Notes under the pieces: model-generated | Told to the model about the DNA's origin: nothing | Seen by the model: only the letters and a program-made list of their open reading frames with translations | Databases searched by the model: none | Program-made: the position numbers and the translations under genes | Part shown: piece after piece, positions 1 to 7,491 of the stretch | Layout of the letters: the number at the start of each line of letters is the position of its first letter | How positions within the stretch are numbered: position 1 is the first letter of the stretch | Origin: Chloroflexota bacterium | Lineage (GTDB): Bacteria > Chloroflexota > Anaerolineae > J102 | Assembly (NCBI GenBank): GCA_013152695.1 | Contig: JAADFV010000459.1 | Span: 1-20,058 of the forward strand | Length of the DNA stretch: 20,058 nucleotides | Direction of reading: 5' to 3'

Positions 1-99
1 CCTCTGGCACAGCAGCTCTCACAGGCCGGCCGCCGCAATGCCGAGCGTTTTAGCTGGCAGCATATTGCCCCCTTGCTGGCCAACGCCTATGGCTGCTGA
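1..99 (+). CDS. Glycosyltransferase C-terminus (partial)
   Basis: An open frame enters from the left edge and stops at TGA 97-99. Only 32 residues are visible, ending in AERFSWQHIAPLLANAYG. A closing helix with a 'RFSW..IA..L...Y' pattern is typical of the last helix of GT-B family-4 glycosyltransferases, where it packs back on the N-terminal domain. The gene lies 70 bp upstream of a sugar acyltransferase on the same strand, which fits a glycan-assembly cluster. The assignment rests on this short tail and on context; no catalytic residue is in view, and another protein ending in a similar helix cannot be excluded. Confidence 0.5.
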   Translation, partial: PLAQQLSQAGRRNAERFSWQHIAPLLANAYGC

Positions 100-169
100 G
101 CTCCCCTGCTTGTCGCCTCGGCGGATGAGCCCTTTTTCAACCTACTTTTTTCTTTTTTAAGAGCATCCC

Positions 170-799
170 ATGTCATCAGAAACTTATCCTCCCCGAGCCC
201 AAATCGGAAGCAACTGCATCATCCAACCTCAAGCTATCGTCGGTCTCGTCTATCATCCAGATTGCGGCCCTGCCCACTTAGGGGCCGAGGGTGTTGTCCG
301 CGCTTACACCGTCATCTACGGCGACGTGAACATCGGTGAGGGTTTGCGCACCGGCCATCACGCCTTGATTCGTGAACATACGACTCTCGGCAATTACGTT
401 CTCGTCGGGAGCAGCACCATCATCGATGGCCATGTTCAAATCGGCGACTATGTCAGTATCCAGAGCCGGGTCTACGTATGTGCCGATACCGTGATTGGCA
501 GTTATGTGTTTATCGGTCCCGGTGCCGTATTTACCAACGACAAATACCCCCTGCGCCAACGTGCAACCTACAAATCGATGGGGCCAATCCTTGCCGACCA
601 TGTCACCATCGGCGCCAATGTCACCCTCTTGCCCGGCGTTCGCATTGGCGAGGGCTCCATGGTCGCGGCAGGGAGCGTCGTCACCGCGGATGTGCCGGCG
701 GGGAGCCTGGCGGTGGGCGCGCCAGCACGCATCCAACCCCTCCCCCCCCATTTACGTGAACCCAACATTCCTATCTTCGGCCCTGCCAGCAAGCCCTGA
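170..799 (+). CDS. Left-handed beta-helix sugar N-acetyltransferase (WbpD/WlbB-like)
   Basis: This 209-residue protein is built almost entirely of hexapeptide repeats ([LIV]-G-x4), the signature of the left-handed parallel beta-helix acyltransferases. Repeats run from about residue 10 to 185, for example VNIGEG, VQIGDY, TVIGSY and VTIGAN. The segment TNDKYP (122-127) and the end 'LPGVRIGEGSMVAAGSVVTADVP' region (153-176, described only in part) match the WbpD/WlbB group, which acetylates the 3-amino group of UDP-2-acetamido-3-amino-2,3-dideoxy-glucuronate using acetyl-CoA. The His pair in GHHALIREH (62-70) is a candidate catalytic site. It acts in the cytoplasm, usually as a trimer. The ATG at 170 has a weak AAGAG site six bases upstream. 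The next gene is a Gfo/Idh/MocA dehydrogenase, the partner class in that pathway. The exact sugar substrate is inferred. Confidence 0.85.
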   Translation: MSSETYPPRAQIGSNCIIQPQAIVGLVYHPDCGPAHLGAEGVVRAYTVIYGDVNIGEGLRTGHHALIREHTTLGNYVLVGSSTIIDGHVQIGDYVSIQSRVYVCADTVIGSYVFIGPGAVFTNDKYPLRQRATYKSMGPILADHVTIGANVTLLPGVRIGEGSMVAAGSVVTADVPAGSLAVGAPARIQPLPPHLREPNIPIFGPASKP

Positions 800-831
800 G
801 TCATCTTGCAAAACTGTCATTCTCAGAAACA

Positions 832-845
832 TGCTTGTTCAAGCA
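832..845. repeat. Short inverted repeat, possible operator
   Basis: TGCTTG and CAAGCA face each other across TT. It lies between the acyltransferase stop and the Gfo promoter at 900-928. The symmetry and position would suit a repressor site, but nothing else supports that role. Confidence 0.25.
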
Positions 846-899
846 ACCTTCATATCGGTATGCTACACTGGTATACATGGCTCGCCTTGGCCCAGATAG

Positions 900-928
900 T
901 TGACCCTTTCGCCAAAACAAGGCAAAAT
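900..928 (+). promoter_or_regulatory. Predicted sigma-70-type promoter of the Gfo gene
   Basis: TTGACC (900-905) is followed 17 bases later by CAAAAT (923-928). The -35 box matches the consensus at five of six positions and the -10 at four. Transcription would start near 935, leaving a leader of about 75 nt before the GTG at 1011. This gives the Gfo gene and those behind it a start independent of the upstream genes. Confidence 0.5.
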
Positions 929-940
929 ACACTGTTTGCT

Positions 941-986
941 AGCGGCGCCATCTAGTTGAAGGAACTTCAGCGCCAGTGTCGCCGCT
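941..986 (+). promoter_or_regulatory. Hairpin leader upstream of the Gfo gene
   Basis: AGCGGCG (941-947) is complementary to CGCCGCT (980-986). Inside, TGAAG (957-961) pairs with CTTCA (965-969) around GAA, and GGCGC (944-948) can alternatively pair with GCGCC (970-974). The outer and alternative pairings exclude each other because they share bases. The structure ends about 15 bases before the GAGGT ribosome-binding site. Confidence 0.4.
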
Positions 987-1010
987 GAACTTTCACATCT
1001 GAGGTAACTT

Positions 1011-2048
1011 GTGTCAACGCCACTACGCGCGGCAGTCATTGGTGTAGGAGCCATGGGAGCGAATCATGCTCGTGTTTACGCTCGTATGCCCAAAACCACT
1101 CTGGTTGCCATTGCCGATCTCAACCCCGAACAACGAGACCGTATCTCGCGCACCTACAAAGCCAATGCCTACAGTGATTATCGTACGATGATCGCTGAAG
1201 AAAAAATAGATGTCATATCCATTGCCTTACCGACACACCTTCACCGGCAGGCTGCTCTCGATGCTATGGCCGCAGGAATTCACACTTTTGTGGAAAAACC
1301 CCTGGCAGACTCCATTACCCATGGCCGGGACATGATCGAAGCCAGTCATCAGTATGGGCTGGTGTTGGGGGTGGGCCACATCGAACGGTATAACCCTGCT
1401 GTCATCGCTCTCAAAGAACGCCTGGATAGTGGACAGTTGGGGAAGATTTATCAGATCCATGCCCGCCGCATAGGGCCTTTTCCTCCCCGCATCACCGATG
1501 TTGGCGTCGTCTTCGACCTGGCCACGCATGAACTGAATGTGATGGAATATCTGACGGGCACGGCGATTCGTAGCGTTTCGGCCGAGGTCAAGCGCACCTT
1601 GCACGAAGAGCACGAAGACTTGATCTCGGGCATTGTCCGCTTCGAGGATGATATCGTCGGTGTTCTCGACATCAATTGGCTGACACCGACAAAAATTCGC
1701 CAGCTTTCGATTTTGGGCGAACGGGGGATGTTCCTGGTCAACTACCTTACCCAGGAACTCTGGTTCTACGAAAACCGATCGGCGCGGGACCGCTGGGAAG
1801 GACTGGCGACAGTAGGAGTAAGTGAGGGGAGCGTGATCAAGTATGAGCTCGAGCGAGTAGAACCCTTGCGTGTGGAGCTCGAGACATTCGCTGATGCCGT
1901 CCATGAGGGACATAACGGTCTCGTCAATGGCGAAGAAGGGTTACGCGCCGTCTATCTGGCGGAACAATTGTTGCGGGCGAGCGATGAACGACACGTCATT
2001 CCTTTACCTCCTTACACCCCTATCCCTGCCCTCACAAAGGTGCGCTGA
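1011..2048 (+). CDS. Gfo/Idh/MocA-family sugar dehydrogenase
   Basis: This is a complete 345-residue Gfo/Idh/MocA oxidoreductase. The N-terminal Rossmann fold shows AVIGVGAMGANHARVY (8-23), binding NAD(P). The family EKP motif is at 95-97, with Lys97 the expected catalytic lysine. The C-terminal half supplies Asp169 and His173 (DLATH), the usual substrate-side pair. The segment GHIERYNP (122-129) is seen in dehydrogenases acting on nucleotide sugars. Next to a WbpD/WlbB-like acetyltransferase, the likely role is oxidation of a UDP-N-acetyl sugar at C3, as in WbpB/WlbA; the required aminotransferase is not in this window. The start is GTG with GAGGT at 1001-1005. The stop TGA overlaps the next ATG by one base (TGATG, 2046-2050), so the two are translationally coupled. 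The precise substrate is inference. Confidence 0.88.
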   Translation: MSTPLRAAVIGVGAMGANHARVYARMPKTTLVAIADLNPEQRDRISRTYKANAYSDYRTMIAEEKIDVISIALPTHLHRQAALDAMAAGIHTFVEKPLADSITHGRDMIEASHQYGLVLGVGHIERYNPAVIALKERLDSGQLGKIYQIHARRIGPFPPRITDVGVVFDLATHELNVMEYLTGTAIRSVSAEVKRTLHEEHEDLISGIVRFEDDIVGVLDINWLTPTKIRQLSILGERGMFLVNYLTQELWFYENRSARDRWEGLATVGVSEGSVIKYELERVEPLRVELETFADAVHEGHNGLVNGEEGLRAVYLAEQLLRASDERHVIPLPPYTPIPALTKVR

Positions 2049-3022
2049 TGGAATTGCAAGGTAAATCGATATTGGTGACAGGTGGCGCCGGTTTTATCGG
2101 TAGCCATTTAGTCGACCGGCTCATACGTGAAAATCCCGGAAATCTGGTAGTTGTCGATAATCTCTGGTTGGGGAAACTGGCCAACCTTAAGGCAGCCTTC
2201 GACGCCTTCCCCGCCCTGAAATTTTATCAGGAAGATTCCGCCAGTCCTCGTGCCATGAGCCGTATCTTTCGGGAGGAGGAAATCGAAATCGTCTTCGATC
2301 TGGCTACGATTCCCCTGCCAGCCTCGCTCGTGCGGCCCAAATGGAGCGCTCGCCAGATTTATGAAATGGCTCTCAATATGTGCGAATTGGGACGGAAGGG
2401 ACTGTACCGTACCCTGATTCACTGTTCCAGTTCCGAGGCCTATGGTTCGGCCGCTTACGTGCCCATGGATGAAGCGCATCCCTTGTTAGCGCGTACGCCT
2501 TATGCCGCGGCCAAGGCAGCCGCCGACCTCTTGGTGCAGAGCTACCAGCACAGCTTTGCCCTCGATGCCACCATCATCCGCCCTTTCAACAATTATGGGC
2601 CGCGACAAAACGATCAGAACTATGCCGGTATCATTCCCATCGTGATACATCGCATTTTAGAAGGGCAAGCCCCCGTCATCTATGGAGATGGCGAACAGAC
2701 GCGCGATTACAGTTTTGTCATGGATGTCGCCGATGGCATGGTGCGTGTGGCCAAAAGCGATGAAGCTCGCGGCAGCGTGATCAATATCGCCAGCGGCGAA
2801 GAAGTGACGGTAAATCGCCTGGTGCAGGGGATTGCTGCCGCCATGAATTACGACGGCCCCATTATCCACGCAGAGGAACGCCCCGGTGACGTGCGCAGAC
2901 ATCTGGCCGACGTGAGCCGGGCCCGCACACTCATCGGCTATCAGCCGCAAACCGTGTTGGAGGATGGTCTCCGCCAGACCGTTGCCTGGTATTTGCAAAA
3001 TCTGACCCCAGCTCCCGGCTGA
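2048..3022 (+). CDS. NAD-dependent epimerase/dehydratase (extended SDR)
   Basis: This 324-residue extended short-chain dehydrogenase/reductase acts on a nucleotide sugar in the cytoplasm. The cofactor loop GGAGFIG is at 12-18. The catalytic serine region HCSSSEAYG is near 125-133, and the Tyr-x3-Lys pair is Y152/K156 (PYAAAK). RPFNNYGPRQ (178-187) and the YGDGEQTRDYSFVMDVADG stretch (212-230) are typical of UDP-glucose 4-epimerase and nucleotide-sugar dehydratase/decarboxylase relatives. Length is normal for the family. It overlaps the Gfo gene by one base and precedes a second SDR after 40 bp, so the three are probably cotranscribed. Whether it epimerises, dehydrates or decarboxylates cannot be told from the sequence alone. 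Confidence 0.88.
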   Translation: MELQGKSILVTGGAGFIGSHLVDRLIRENPGNLVVVDNLWLGKLANLKAAFDAFPALKFYQEDSASPRAMSRIFREEEIEIVFDLATIPLPASLVRPKWSARQIYEMALNMCELGRKGLYRTLIHCSSSEAYGSAAYVPMDEAHPLLARTPYAAAKAAADLLVQSYQHSFALDATIIRPFNNYGPRQNDQNYAGIIPIVIHRILEGQAPVIYGDGEQTRDYSFVMDVADGMVRVAKSDEARGSVINIASGEEVTVNRLVQGIAAAMNYDGPIIHAEERPGDVRRHLADVSRARTLIGYQPQTVLEDGLRQTVAWYLQNLTPAPG

Positions 3023-3062
3023 TCCCTACTTTTCTCTCCCTTCCTCCATGAGATAAAACCCC

Positions 3063-3989
3063 ATGCGTATTTTAGTCACCGGCGCCAATGGCTATGTGGG
3101 ACAGTGGCTGTGTGGGTTGATGCAAAAGCAAGGGATAGAAGTCGTGGGCTTAGGGCTTCAGGCAGAGCCGCGAGGGGAGGTTGCCGCCTGGATTCAGGGA
3201 GATGTCACCGATTTCGAAACCATGAAAGAGGCGAGCAAAGGCTGTAGTGCCGTGGTACATCTGGCGGCCACGCCACAATATGCCAGCTTCGAGCATCCTA
3301 AGCGAGACCTCCTGGTGAATGGCCTCGGTACGCTGCAAACATTGCGGGCGGCAGCCACACAGCAGGTGCAACGTTTCGTCATGGTGTCATCATCGGCGGT
3401 CTATGGCGCCAGCGGCGGCTGCCTCACGGAAGATACCATGCCTCGGCCTTTATCACCCTATGGCGTAAGCAAAGCCACAGCCGAAGCATACACCGAACTT
3501 TTTCAGCGAACGACTGCTTTGCACACCGTTACCTTGCGCTTGTTCAATGTTTATGGCCGCAGCTATGTGGAGGCCTGGCGTCCCACGGTCGAAAGTCGCT
3601 TTTTACAGGCAGTCCTCAGTGGCCGACGCCCCACCATCATCGGTGATCCCGATCGCAGCTACGATTTTGTGCATGTTTCCGATGTGGTGCAGGCCATCTA
3701 TCTCGCTCTGACACGTGATGTTCCCCCGGCATCTGTCTTCAACATCGGTAGTGGTTATCCCACCTCGCTACAAACCCTGGCGCGGTGGTGCCTGGCTGCG
3801 GTTGGCAGTGAGGAAAAGCCAGTCCTGGAAAAGGGCGGCGGTGTGCCGCCACCCTCGCACTGGGCCGATCTCAGGCGGAGCCGGCAAGGGTTGGGCTATG
3901 AACCCCGCCAGCACATCGAGACCTGGATTAAAAAAATGGTGCAGGATTACCGCTCTCGCACATTTGCCGAATCTTCTCCCAACCTCTAA
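3063..3989 (+). CDS. NAD-dependent epimerase/dehydratase (second extended SDR)
   Basis: This is a second, distinct extended SDR of 308 residues. The cofactor loop is GANGYVG (7-13). The serine region MVSSSAVYG is at 107-115 and the catalytic Tyr/Lys are Y133/K137 (SPYGVSK). RLFNVYGRSY (159-168) and the DRSYDFVHVSDVVQA stretch (197-211) are standard for nucleotide-sugar 4-epimerases and 4-ketoreductases. It diverges clearly from its neighbour, so the pair is not a recent duplication and probably does successive steps on one sugar. The upstream ribosome-binding site is weak (GAGAT). The next gene begins nine bases after its stop. The substrate is not recognisable. Confidence 0.87.
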   Translation: MRILVTGANGYVGQWLCGLMQKQGIEVVGLGLQAEPRGEVAAWIQGDVTDFETMKEASKGCSAVVHLAATPQYASFEHPKRDLLVNGLGTLQTLRAAATQQVQRFVMVSSSAVYGASGGCLTEDTMPRPLSPYGVSKATAEAYTELFQRTTALHTVTLRLFNVYGRSYVEAWRPTVESRFLQAVLSGRRPTIIGDPDRSYDFVHVSDVVQAIYLALTRDVPPASVFNIGSGYPTSLQTLARWCLAAVGSEEKPVLEKGGGVPPPSHWADLRRSRQGLGYEPRQHIETWIKKMVQDYRSRTFAESSPNL

Positions 3990-3998
3990 GCTTAGCCC

Positions 3999-4493
3999 AT
4001 GCGGTTACTGATTATCCTTGGCGCCGGTGGCCATACCAAGCAGATGTTGCATCTGGTAGATCTCCTGGGCGCGGACTACGAATATCATTATGTCGTTGCC
4101 GATTACGATACGGTTTCGCAAGGAAAAATCCGCAAGCCAGGCCCTATTTATCGTATTGCCCAGCCCCGTGAAAAGCGCAAGGGACATACTGATTCGCCCC
4201 TAACCGTGCTTAGTAAGTTGCCAAAAGCTCTGGTGCAGGCCTGGCAGATATTGCGCGCTGCTCGTCCCGATGCCATTATCGGCGCCGGCCCCAGCTTACA
4301 GATTCCTATCGCCCTTGTGGCGCGAGTGCTGGGCATTCCCATGATTTTTATCGAAACCGCCTCTAAGGTGGAAACGTTGACCTTTACCGGTCGTCTTATC
4401 TATCGTTTTCGTCTCGCTGATCGCTTCTACGTGCAGTGGCGTCATCATCTCGAGCAATATCCGCGTGCACGCTACGCCGGCCGCCTTCTCTGA
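3999..4493 (+). CDS. Alg14-like glycosyltransferase membrane-anchor subunit
   Basis: This 164-residue protein resembles Alg14/PssD/CpsF. These form the N-terminal half of a split GT-B transferase and bind the membrane and the lipid acceptor while recruiting the catalytic half. Visible marks are the N-terminal strand with glycine loop LIILGAGGHTKQM (4-16), IIGAGPS (93-99), the conserved FIETASKVETLTFTGRLIY region (117-135) and ADRFYVQW (140-147). The second hydrophobic stretch SLQIPIALVARVLGIPMIF is near 99-117. Length is normal. The start ATG has no clear Shine-Dalgarno and is only nine bases from the previous stop, implying coupling. The Alg13-like partner follows nine bases downstream. Together they would add a sugar, often a second residue, to an undecaprenyl-linked precursor. 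Confidence 0.85.
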   Translation: MRLLIILGAGGHTKQMLHLVDLLGADYEYHYVVADYDTVSQGKIRKPGPIYRIAQPREKRKGHTDSPLTVLSKLPKALVQAWQILRAARPDAIIGAGPSLQIPIALVARVLGIPMIFIETASKVETLTFTGRLIYRFRLADRFYVQWRHHLEQYPRARYAGRLL

Positions 4494-4502
4494 CCCCCTA
4501 CC

Positions 4503-4955
4503 ATGATCTTCTGTACTGTCGGTACCACCGATTTTGACCCTCTGGTGCAGGCCATGGACGCCTTAGCCCCCACGCTGGATGAATCTGTGATCTTCCAGAT
4601 CGGGCAGGGCAGCTACGAACCCCGCCATGGTCGTTGGTTCCGTTTCGTTCCTTCTCTGGAACCTTATTTGGAGGAAGCCAGCGTCGTGGTGGCGCATGGC
4701 GGCTTTGGCACTACCGTCGAGGTGCTGCAAATGGGCAAACCCCTGGTGAGTGTCCCTAATCCCGACCGTTATGATCGCCATCAGGAAGAAATTCTGCGTC
4801 ATTTTGCAGCCGAGGGCTATCTGATTGCCTGCTTCGATCTTGCGGACCTGCCTGCGGCCATTGCCCGCGCCCGGAGCACGCCACTACGCCCCTACCAGCA
4901 ACCAGAAACTACTTTGCATCTCGAAATCAAGGCTTTTTTGGCAGGGCTCGAGTAG
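4503..4955 (+). CDS. Alg13-like glycosyltransferase catalytic subunit
   Basis: This 150-residue protein matches the C-terminal, nucleotide-sugar-binding half of a family-28 glycosyltransferase (Alg13/PssE/CpsG type). It starts with MIFCTVGTTDFDPLVQAMD, the usual N-terminal glycine/threonine loop. It contains VVVAHGGFGTTVEVLQMGKP (61-80), where His65-Gly-Gly is the signature nucleotide-binding turn, followed by PLVSVPNPDRYDRHQEE (80-96). It lacks the acceptor domain, which the gene in front supplies, so the active enzyme should be a heterodimer on the inner face of the membrane. It is the last gene before a predicted terminator at 4958-4985. Confidence 0.88.
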   Translation: MIFCTVGTTDFDPLVQAMDALAPTLDESVIFQIGQGSYEPRHGRWFRFVPSLEPYLEEASVVVAHGGFGTTVEVLQMGKPLVSVPNPDRYDRHQEEILRHFAAEGYLIACFDLADLPAAIARARSTPLRPYQQPETTLHLEIKAFLAGLE

Positions 4956-4957
4956 CC

Positions 4958-4985
4958 GGAGATGGAAAGAAGCGTCTCCTTTCTT
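4958..4985 (+). terminator. Weak intrinsic terminator after the glycan cluster
   Basis: GGAGATG (4958-4964) pairs with CGTCTCC (4973-4979), counting one wobble pair in RNA, around GAAAGAAG, and is followed by TTTCTT. It starts three bases after the stop codon of the Alg13-like gene. The stem is short, so termination is probably partial. The T-run overlaps the -35 box of the next promoter. Confidence 0.5.
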
Positions 4986-5012
4986 GACGTTAAGCAACCG
5001 AGATAGTAAGAT
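4984..5012 (+). promoter_or_regulatory. Predicted sigma-70-type promoter of the AOR transcript
   Basis: TTGACG (4984-4989) and TAAGAT (5007-5012) are separated by exactly 17 bases. The same two boxes with the same spacing appear on the opposite strand at 17521-17549, upstream of the kinase-TreS operon. Transcription would start near 5019, giving a leader of about 240 nt that contains the small ORF at 5060. Confidence 0.6.
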
Positions 5013-5059
5013 GGAAGGTGAATTACTAAGGCAGTGAGGCTTTAGTTCAGGAGTCTCAG

Positions 5060-5263
5060 ATGTTTAGCTACGAACGTTGTATGACCCGAGTCAACATGAT
5101 AGGGAGCCGCCGAGCAGATCACGTGGTTGGGGACAGGAAGAGGGGTGGTTTATTTGGGGATATGATTCGGCAGAATTGGTATTCAGCAGTGGTGATTGGC
5201 GTTTGCCTATCTCATTTATTTTCAAACACATTTTTCTCATTCCCGACAATGGAGGTTTCATGA
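5060..5263 (+). CDS. Possible small upstream ORF, coupled to the AOR gene
   Basis: A 67-codon frame begins at ATG 5060 with a good ribosome-binding site (AGGAG 5049-5053, six-base spacer). Its TGA at 5261-5263 overlaps the ATGATG that starts the AOR gene, so ribosomes ending here could reinitiate. The first 40 residues are charged and basic. Residues 41-62 (YSAVVIGVCLSHLFSNTFFSF) are rather hydrophobic and could form one membrane segment. I do not recognise any family. It may be a leader peptide, a small membrane protein, or an accident in a long leader; the ribosome-binding site and the exact stop/start overlap are the only positive evidence. Confidence 0.35.
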   Translation: MFSYERCMTRVNMIGSRRADHVVGDRKRGGLFGDMIRQNWYSAVVIGVCLSHLFSNTFFSFPTMEVS

Positions 5264-7437
5264 TGGTCGCTCCTTCGTTAGAAGCTATCAAACAAGCACA
5301 CAAGGTGATCAGTGAATATGACTATGAATTACGTCCTGTGCAACATGGCTATGCCAATCGCACGCTCTACATCGATCTTACCAAAGGATTGATTGCAGAA
5401 AAACCGGTTACACAAGAGATGAAAGATGTCTTTACAGGAGGACGTGGTTTTGCTCTGTGGTTGTTGTGGAATGCTATCGAAGACGACACGGCCTGGAATG
5501 ATCCCGAGAATGAACTGGTTATTGCCAATGGTCCTATCAATGGCTCCACCGCCTATCCGGGCCTGGGCAAATCTACGGTTGTGACACTTTCTCCCCTCAC
5601 GGATTCAGTCATTGATAGCAATGGCGGTGGTTACTTCGGCCCCTATCTCAAGTTTTCTGGTTTCGATGCCCTGGAGATTCAAGGAAAAGCCGACAAGGAC
5701 GTGATCATTTTCATCGATGGTGATACGGGTAAAATCACAGTGGAAGAGGCGCCCTTGGAAGCATTGAATACACACATTTTAGCCAGTCAACTGACAGAAA
5801 TGTATGCAGATCCTGCCCTGGGCGAGCGCGGAAAAGTCGCTGTATCGGTGGTTTCAGCCGGGGAAGCGGCCGATCACATCTCCTTTGCCGGTCTCAACCT
5901 GAGCTGGTACGATATACGCCGCAAGCATGTGCGGGTCAAGCAGGCAGCGCGCGGGGGCAGTGGTCGTGTCCTGCGGGATAAAAAAATCAAAGCCATTGTC
6001 GTCAGATACAGCCATCTCAAAGGCAGTAGTAACAATCCTGCCAAACCCGAATTGATCAAAAAAGCAGGCCAACGTATCAACCGCGAGATCGCCATGTATG
6101 ACGATCAGCAAAATCAGATGCGAAAAGTAGGTACCGCCCATCTCGTCGAAATCATGGATCACTTTGACCTTTTACCGGTACACAACTTCCGTTTTGGCCG
6201 TCATCCTGACTCACACAAGATCGATTCTTCCGTCTGGAAAAAGCTGTTCCGGCAAGGAATGCCCGATGGTTGCTGGGCCGGGTGCCAGCTTTCCTGCTCC
6301 CACGCCGTTGATCATATCCACTTGCAAACCGGACCTTATGCGGGTGAAGCTGTCCTGGTAGACGGCCCCGAATATGAAACTGCAGCCGGCCTTGGTGCGA
6401 ATATCGGTGTTTTTGATCCCCTCGGTGTGTTGGAACTGAATTTTTATGCAGACACCTACGGCGTGGACACCATCACCCTGGCCAACTCCATTGCCTTCGT
6501 GATGGAATTGGTCGAAGCCGGCCATCTCGATCAAAGCCGCACAGGTGGTCTTGATCTCTCCTGGGGCAACTGGAAGGCAGCGGCCGAATTGTTGCACCAG
6601 ATGGCGCGAGGCGAAGGCTTCGGCCTGATTGTGGGGAAAGGGGTGCGCTGGATGAAACAGTACTTTGCCAAAGAATACGGCATCGATCCTCAGTACCTGC
6701 AAGATATCGGCATGGAAGTCAAAGGGCTGGAAATCTCGGAATATGTGACGAAGGAATCATTGGCCCAGCAAGGTGGGTATGGGATGGCCCTGAAAGGAGG
6801 GCAGCATGATGAAGCCTGGCTCATTTTCATGGACCAGGTGAACAAACAGTTACCCACATTTGTCGACAAAGCCGAAGCTCTGCACTACTTCCCCATGTGG
6901 CGTACCTGGTTCAGCCTTCATGGCTTGTGTAAGCTTCCCTGGAATGACATCGAACCGCCGGAAAATAAGTCTTTGCCGGATGCAGCCAAAGTGCCGGAAC
7001 ATGTCGAAAATTATACCTGGCTATTCGAAGGCACCATCGGCAAACCCGCTACTCCCCACGATCTCATCCTCCAATCAGAGCGAGTGTACAACTTCCAACG
7101 TGTCTTCACTCTGCGACGCGGCTTTGGCACTCGTGAACATGATTTCCCTCCGTATCGTGCCATGGGACCTGCTACGGCAGAAGAATATGAATCACGCGCC
7201 GAACGTTATGATACTCAGTTACGGGAAGAAGCTGGCATCGATCCTGCTGCCATGACCACTGAAGAAAAAGTTGCCGCCTTGCGCAAATATCGCATGGATC
7301 GTTACGAGCAATTGATCGATGCCGTGTACAAGCGCCGGGGATGGGACAGCAACGGTATTCCCACGCTGGAAACCCTGCAACGCCTGGGCATCGACTTTCC
7401 TGAAGTTGTGGCCGTAGTCGAAGCCAATCGTCAGTAA
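5263..7437 (+). CDS. Aldehyde:ferredoxin oxidoreductase (AOR) family, W/Mo enzyme
   Basis: This 724-residue protein carries all domains of the AOR family, cytoplasmic tungstopterin (bis-MPT) enzymes with one [4Fe-4S] cluster that oxidise aldehydes, or related substrates, with ferredoxin. The N-terminal domain shows the glycine-rich FTGGRGFALWLL (57-68) and SPLTDSVIDSNGGGYFGPYLKFSGFDALEIQGKAD (110-144, family pattern SPLT...GG.fG..lk.aG). Cluster cysteines are C337, C341 and C345, plus C556 in HGLCKLPW. GPEYET (368-373) is the usual pterin-domain motif and GWDSNGIPT (693-701) the usual C-terminal one. The reference spacing is C-x2-C-x3-C; here it is C-x3-C-x3-C. The start is ATG 5263 with GGAGG seven bases upstream; ATG 5260 immediately before it is equally in frame. 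A longer in-frame start at 5077 lacks a ribosome-binding site. The substrate cannot be told, and no maturation gene is nearby. Confidence 0.9.
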   Translation: MVAPSLEAIKQAHKVISEYDYELRPVQHGYANRTLYIDLTKGLIAEKPVTQEMKDVFTGGRGFALWLLWNAIEDDTAWNDPENELVIANGPINGSTAYPGLGKSTVVTLSPLTDSVIDSNGGGYFGPYLKFSGFDALEIQGKADKDVIIFIDGDTGKITVEEAPLEALNTHILASQLTEMYADPALGERGKVAVSVVSAGEAADHISFAGLNLSWYDIRRKHVRVKQAARGGSGRVLRDKKIKAIVVRYSHLKGSSNNPAKPELIKKAGQRINREIAMYDDQQNQMRKVGTAHLVEIMDHFDLLPVHNFRFGRHPDSHKIDSSVWKKLFRQGMPDGCWAGCQLSCSHAVDHIHLQTGPYAGEAVLVDGPEYETAAGLGANIGVFDPLGVLELNFYADTYGVDTITLANSIAFVMELVEAGHLDQSRTGGLDLSWGNWKAAAELLHQMARGEGFGLIVGKGVRWMKQYFAKEYGIDPQYLQDIGMEVKGLEISEYVTKESLAQQGGYGMALKGGQHDEAWLIFMDQVNKQLPTFVDKAEALHYFPMWRTWFSLHGLCKLPWNDIEPPENKSLPDAAKVPEHVENYTWLFEGTIGKPATPHDLILQSERVYNFQRVFTLRRGFGTREHDFPPYRAMGPATAEEYESRAERYDTQLREEAGIDPAAMTTEEKVAALRKYRMDRYEQLIDAVYKRRGWDSNGIPTLETLQRLGIDFPEVVAVVEANRQ

Positions 7438-7446
7438 GTTCGCGAA

Positions 7447-7481
7447 AAAGTGCGAGGCGCCGTCGTAGCGCCTCGCACTTT
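7447..7481. terminator. Bidirectional intrinsic terminator
   Basis: A perfect 14-bp stem (AAAGTGCGAGGCGC, 7447-7460, against GCGCCTCGCACTTT, 7468-7481) closes a 7-base loop. The T-rich stretch TTTCTTATT follows on the + strand, and a run of five A at 7445-7449 provides T's on the - strand. It starts 10 bases after the AOR stop and lies 11 bases beyond the stop of the convergent surface-protein gene, so it can end both transcripts. Confidence 0.92.
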
Positions 7482-7491
7482 CTTATTGCCC

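Noticed and set aside
114..155. Possible terminator (CGCC-GGCG followed by T-rich DNA) after the first partial gene
   Set aside because: The stem is only four bp with a two-base loop, which is too weak; the T-rich stretch alone is not enough.
1227..1913. A 228-codon - strand frame opposite the Gfo dehydrogenase
   Set aside because: It is a shadow of a well-supported gene; composition shows no protein-like motifs and no start signal.
2048..3989. Tandem duplication of SDR genes
   Set aside because: The two proteins share family motifs but differ widely elsewhere, so they are separate family members and not a recent duplication.
5077..5259. N-terminal extension of the AOR gene back to ATG 5077
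   Set aside because: The added 61-62 residues have no family counterpart and no ribosome-binding site, whereas GGAGG sits seven bases before ATG 5263.
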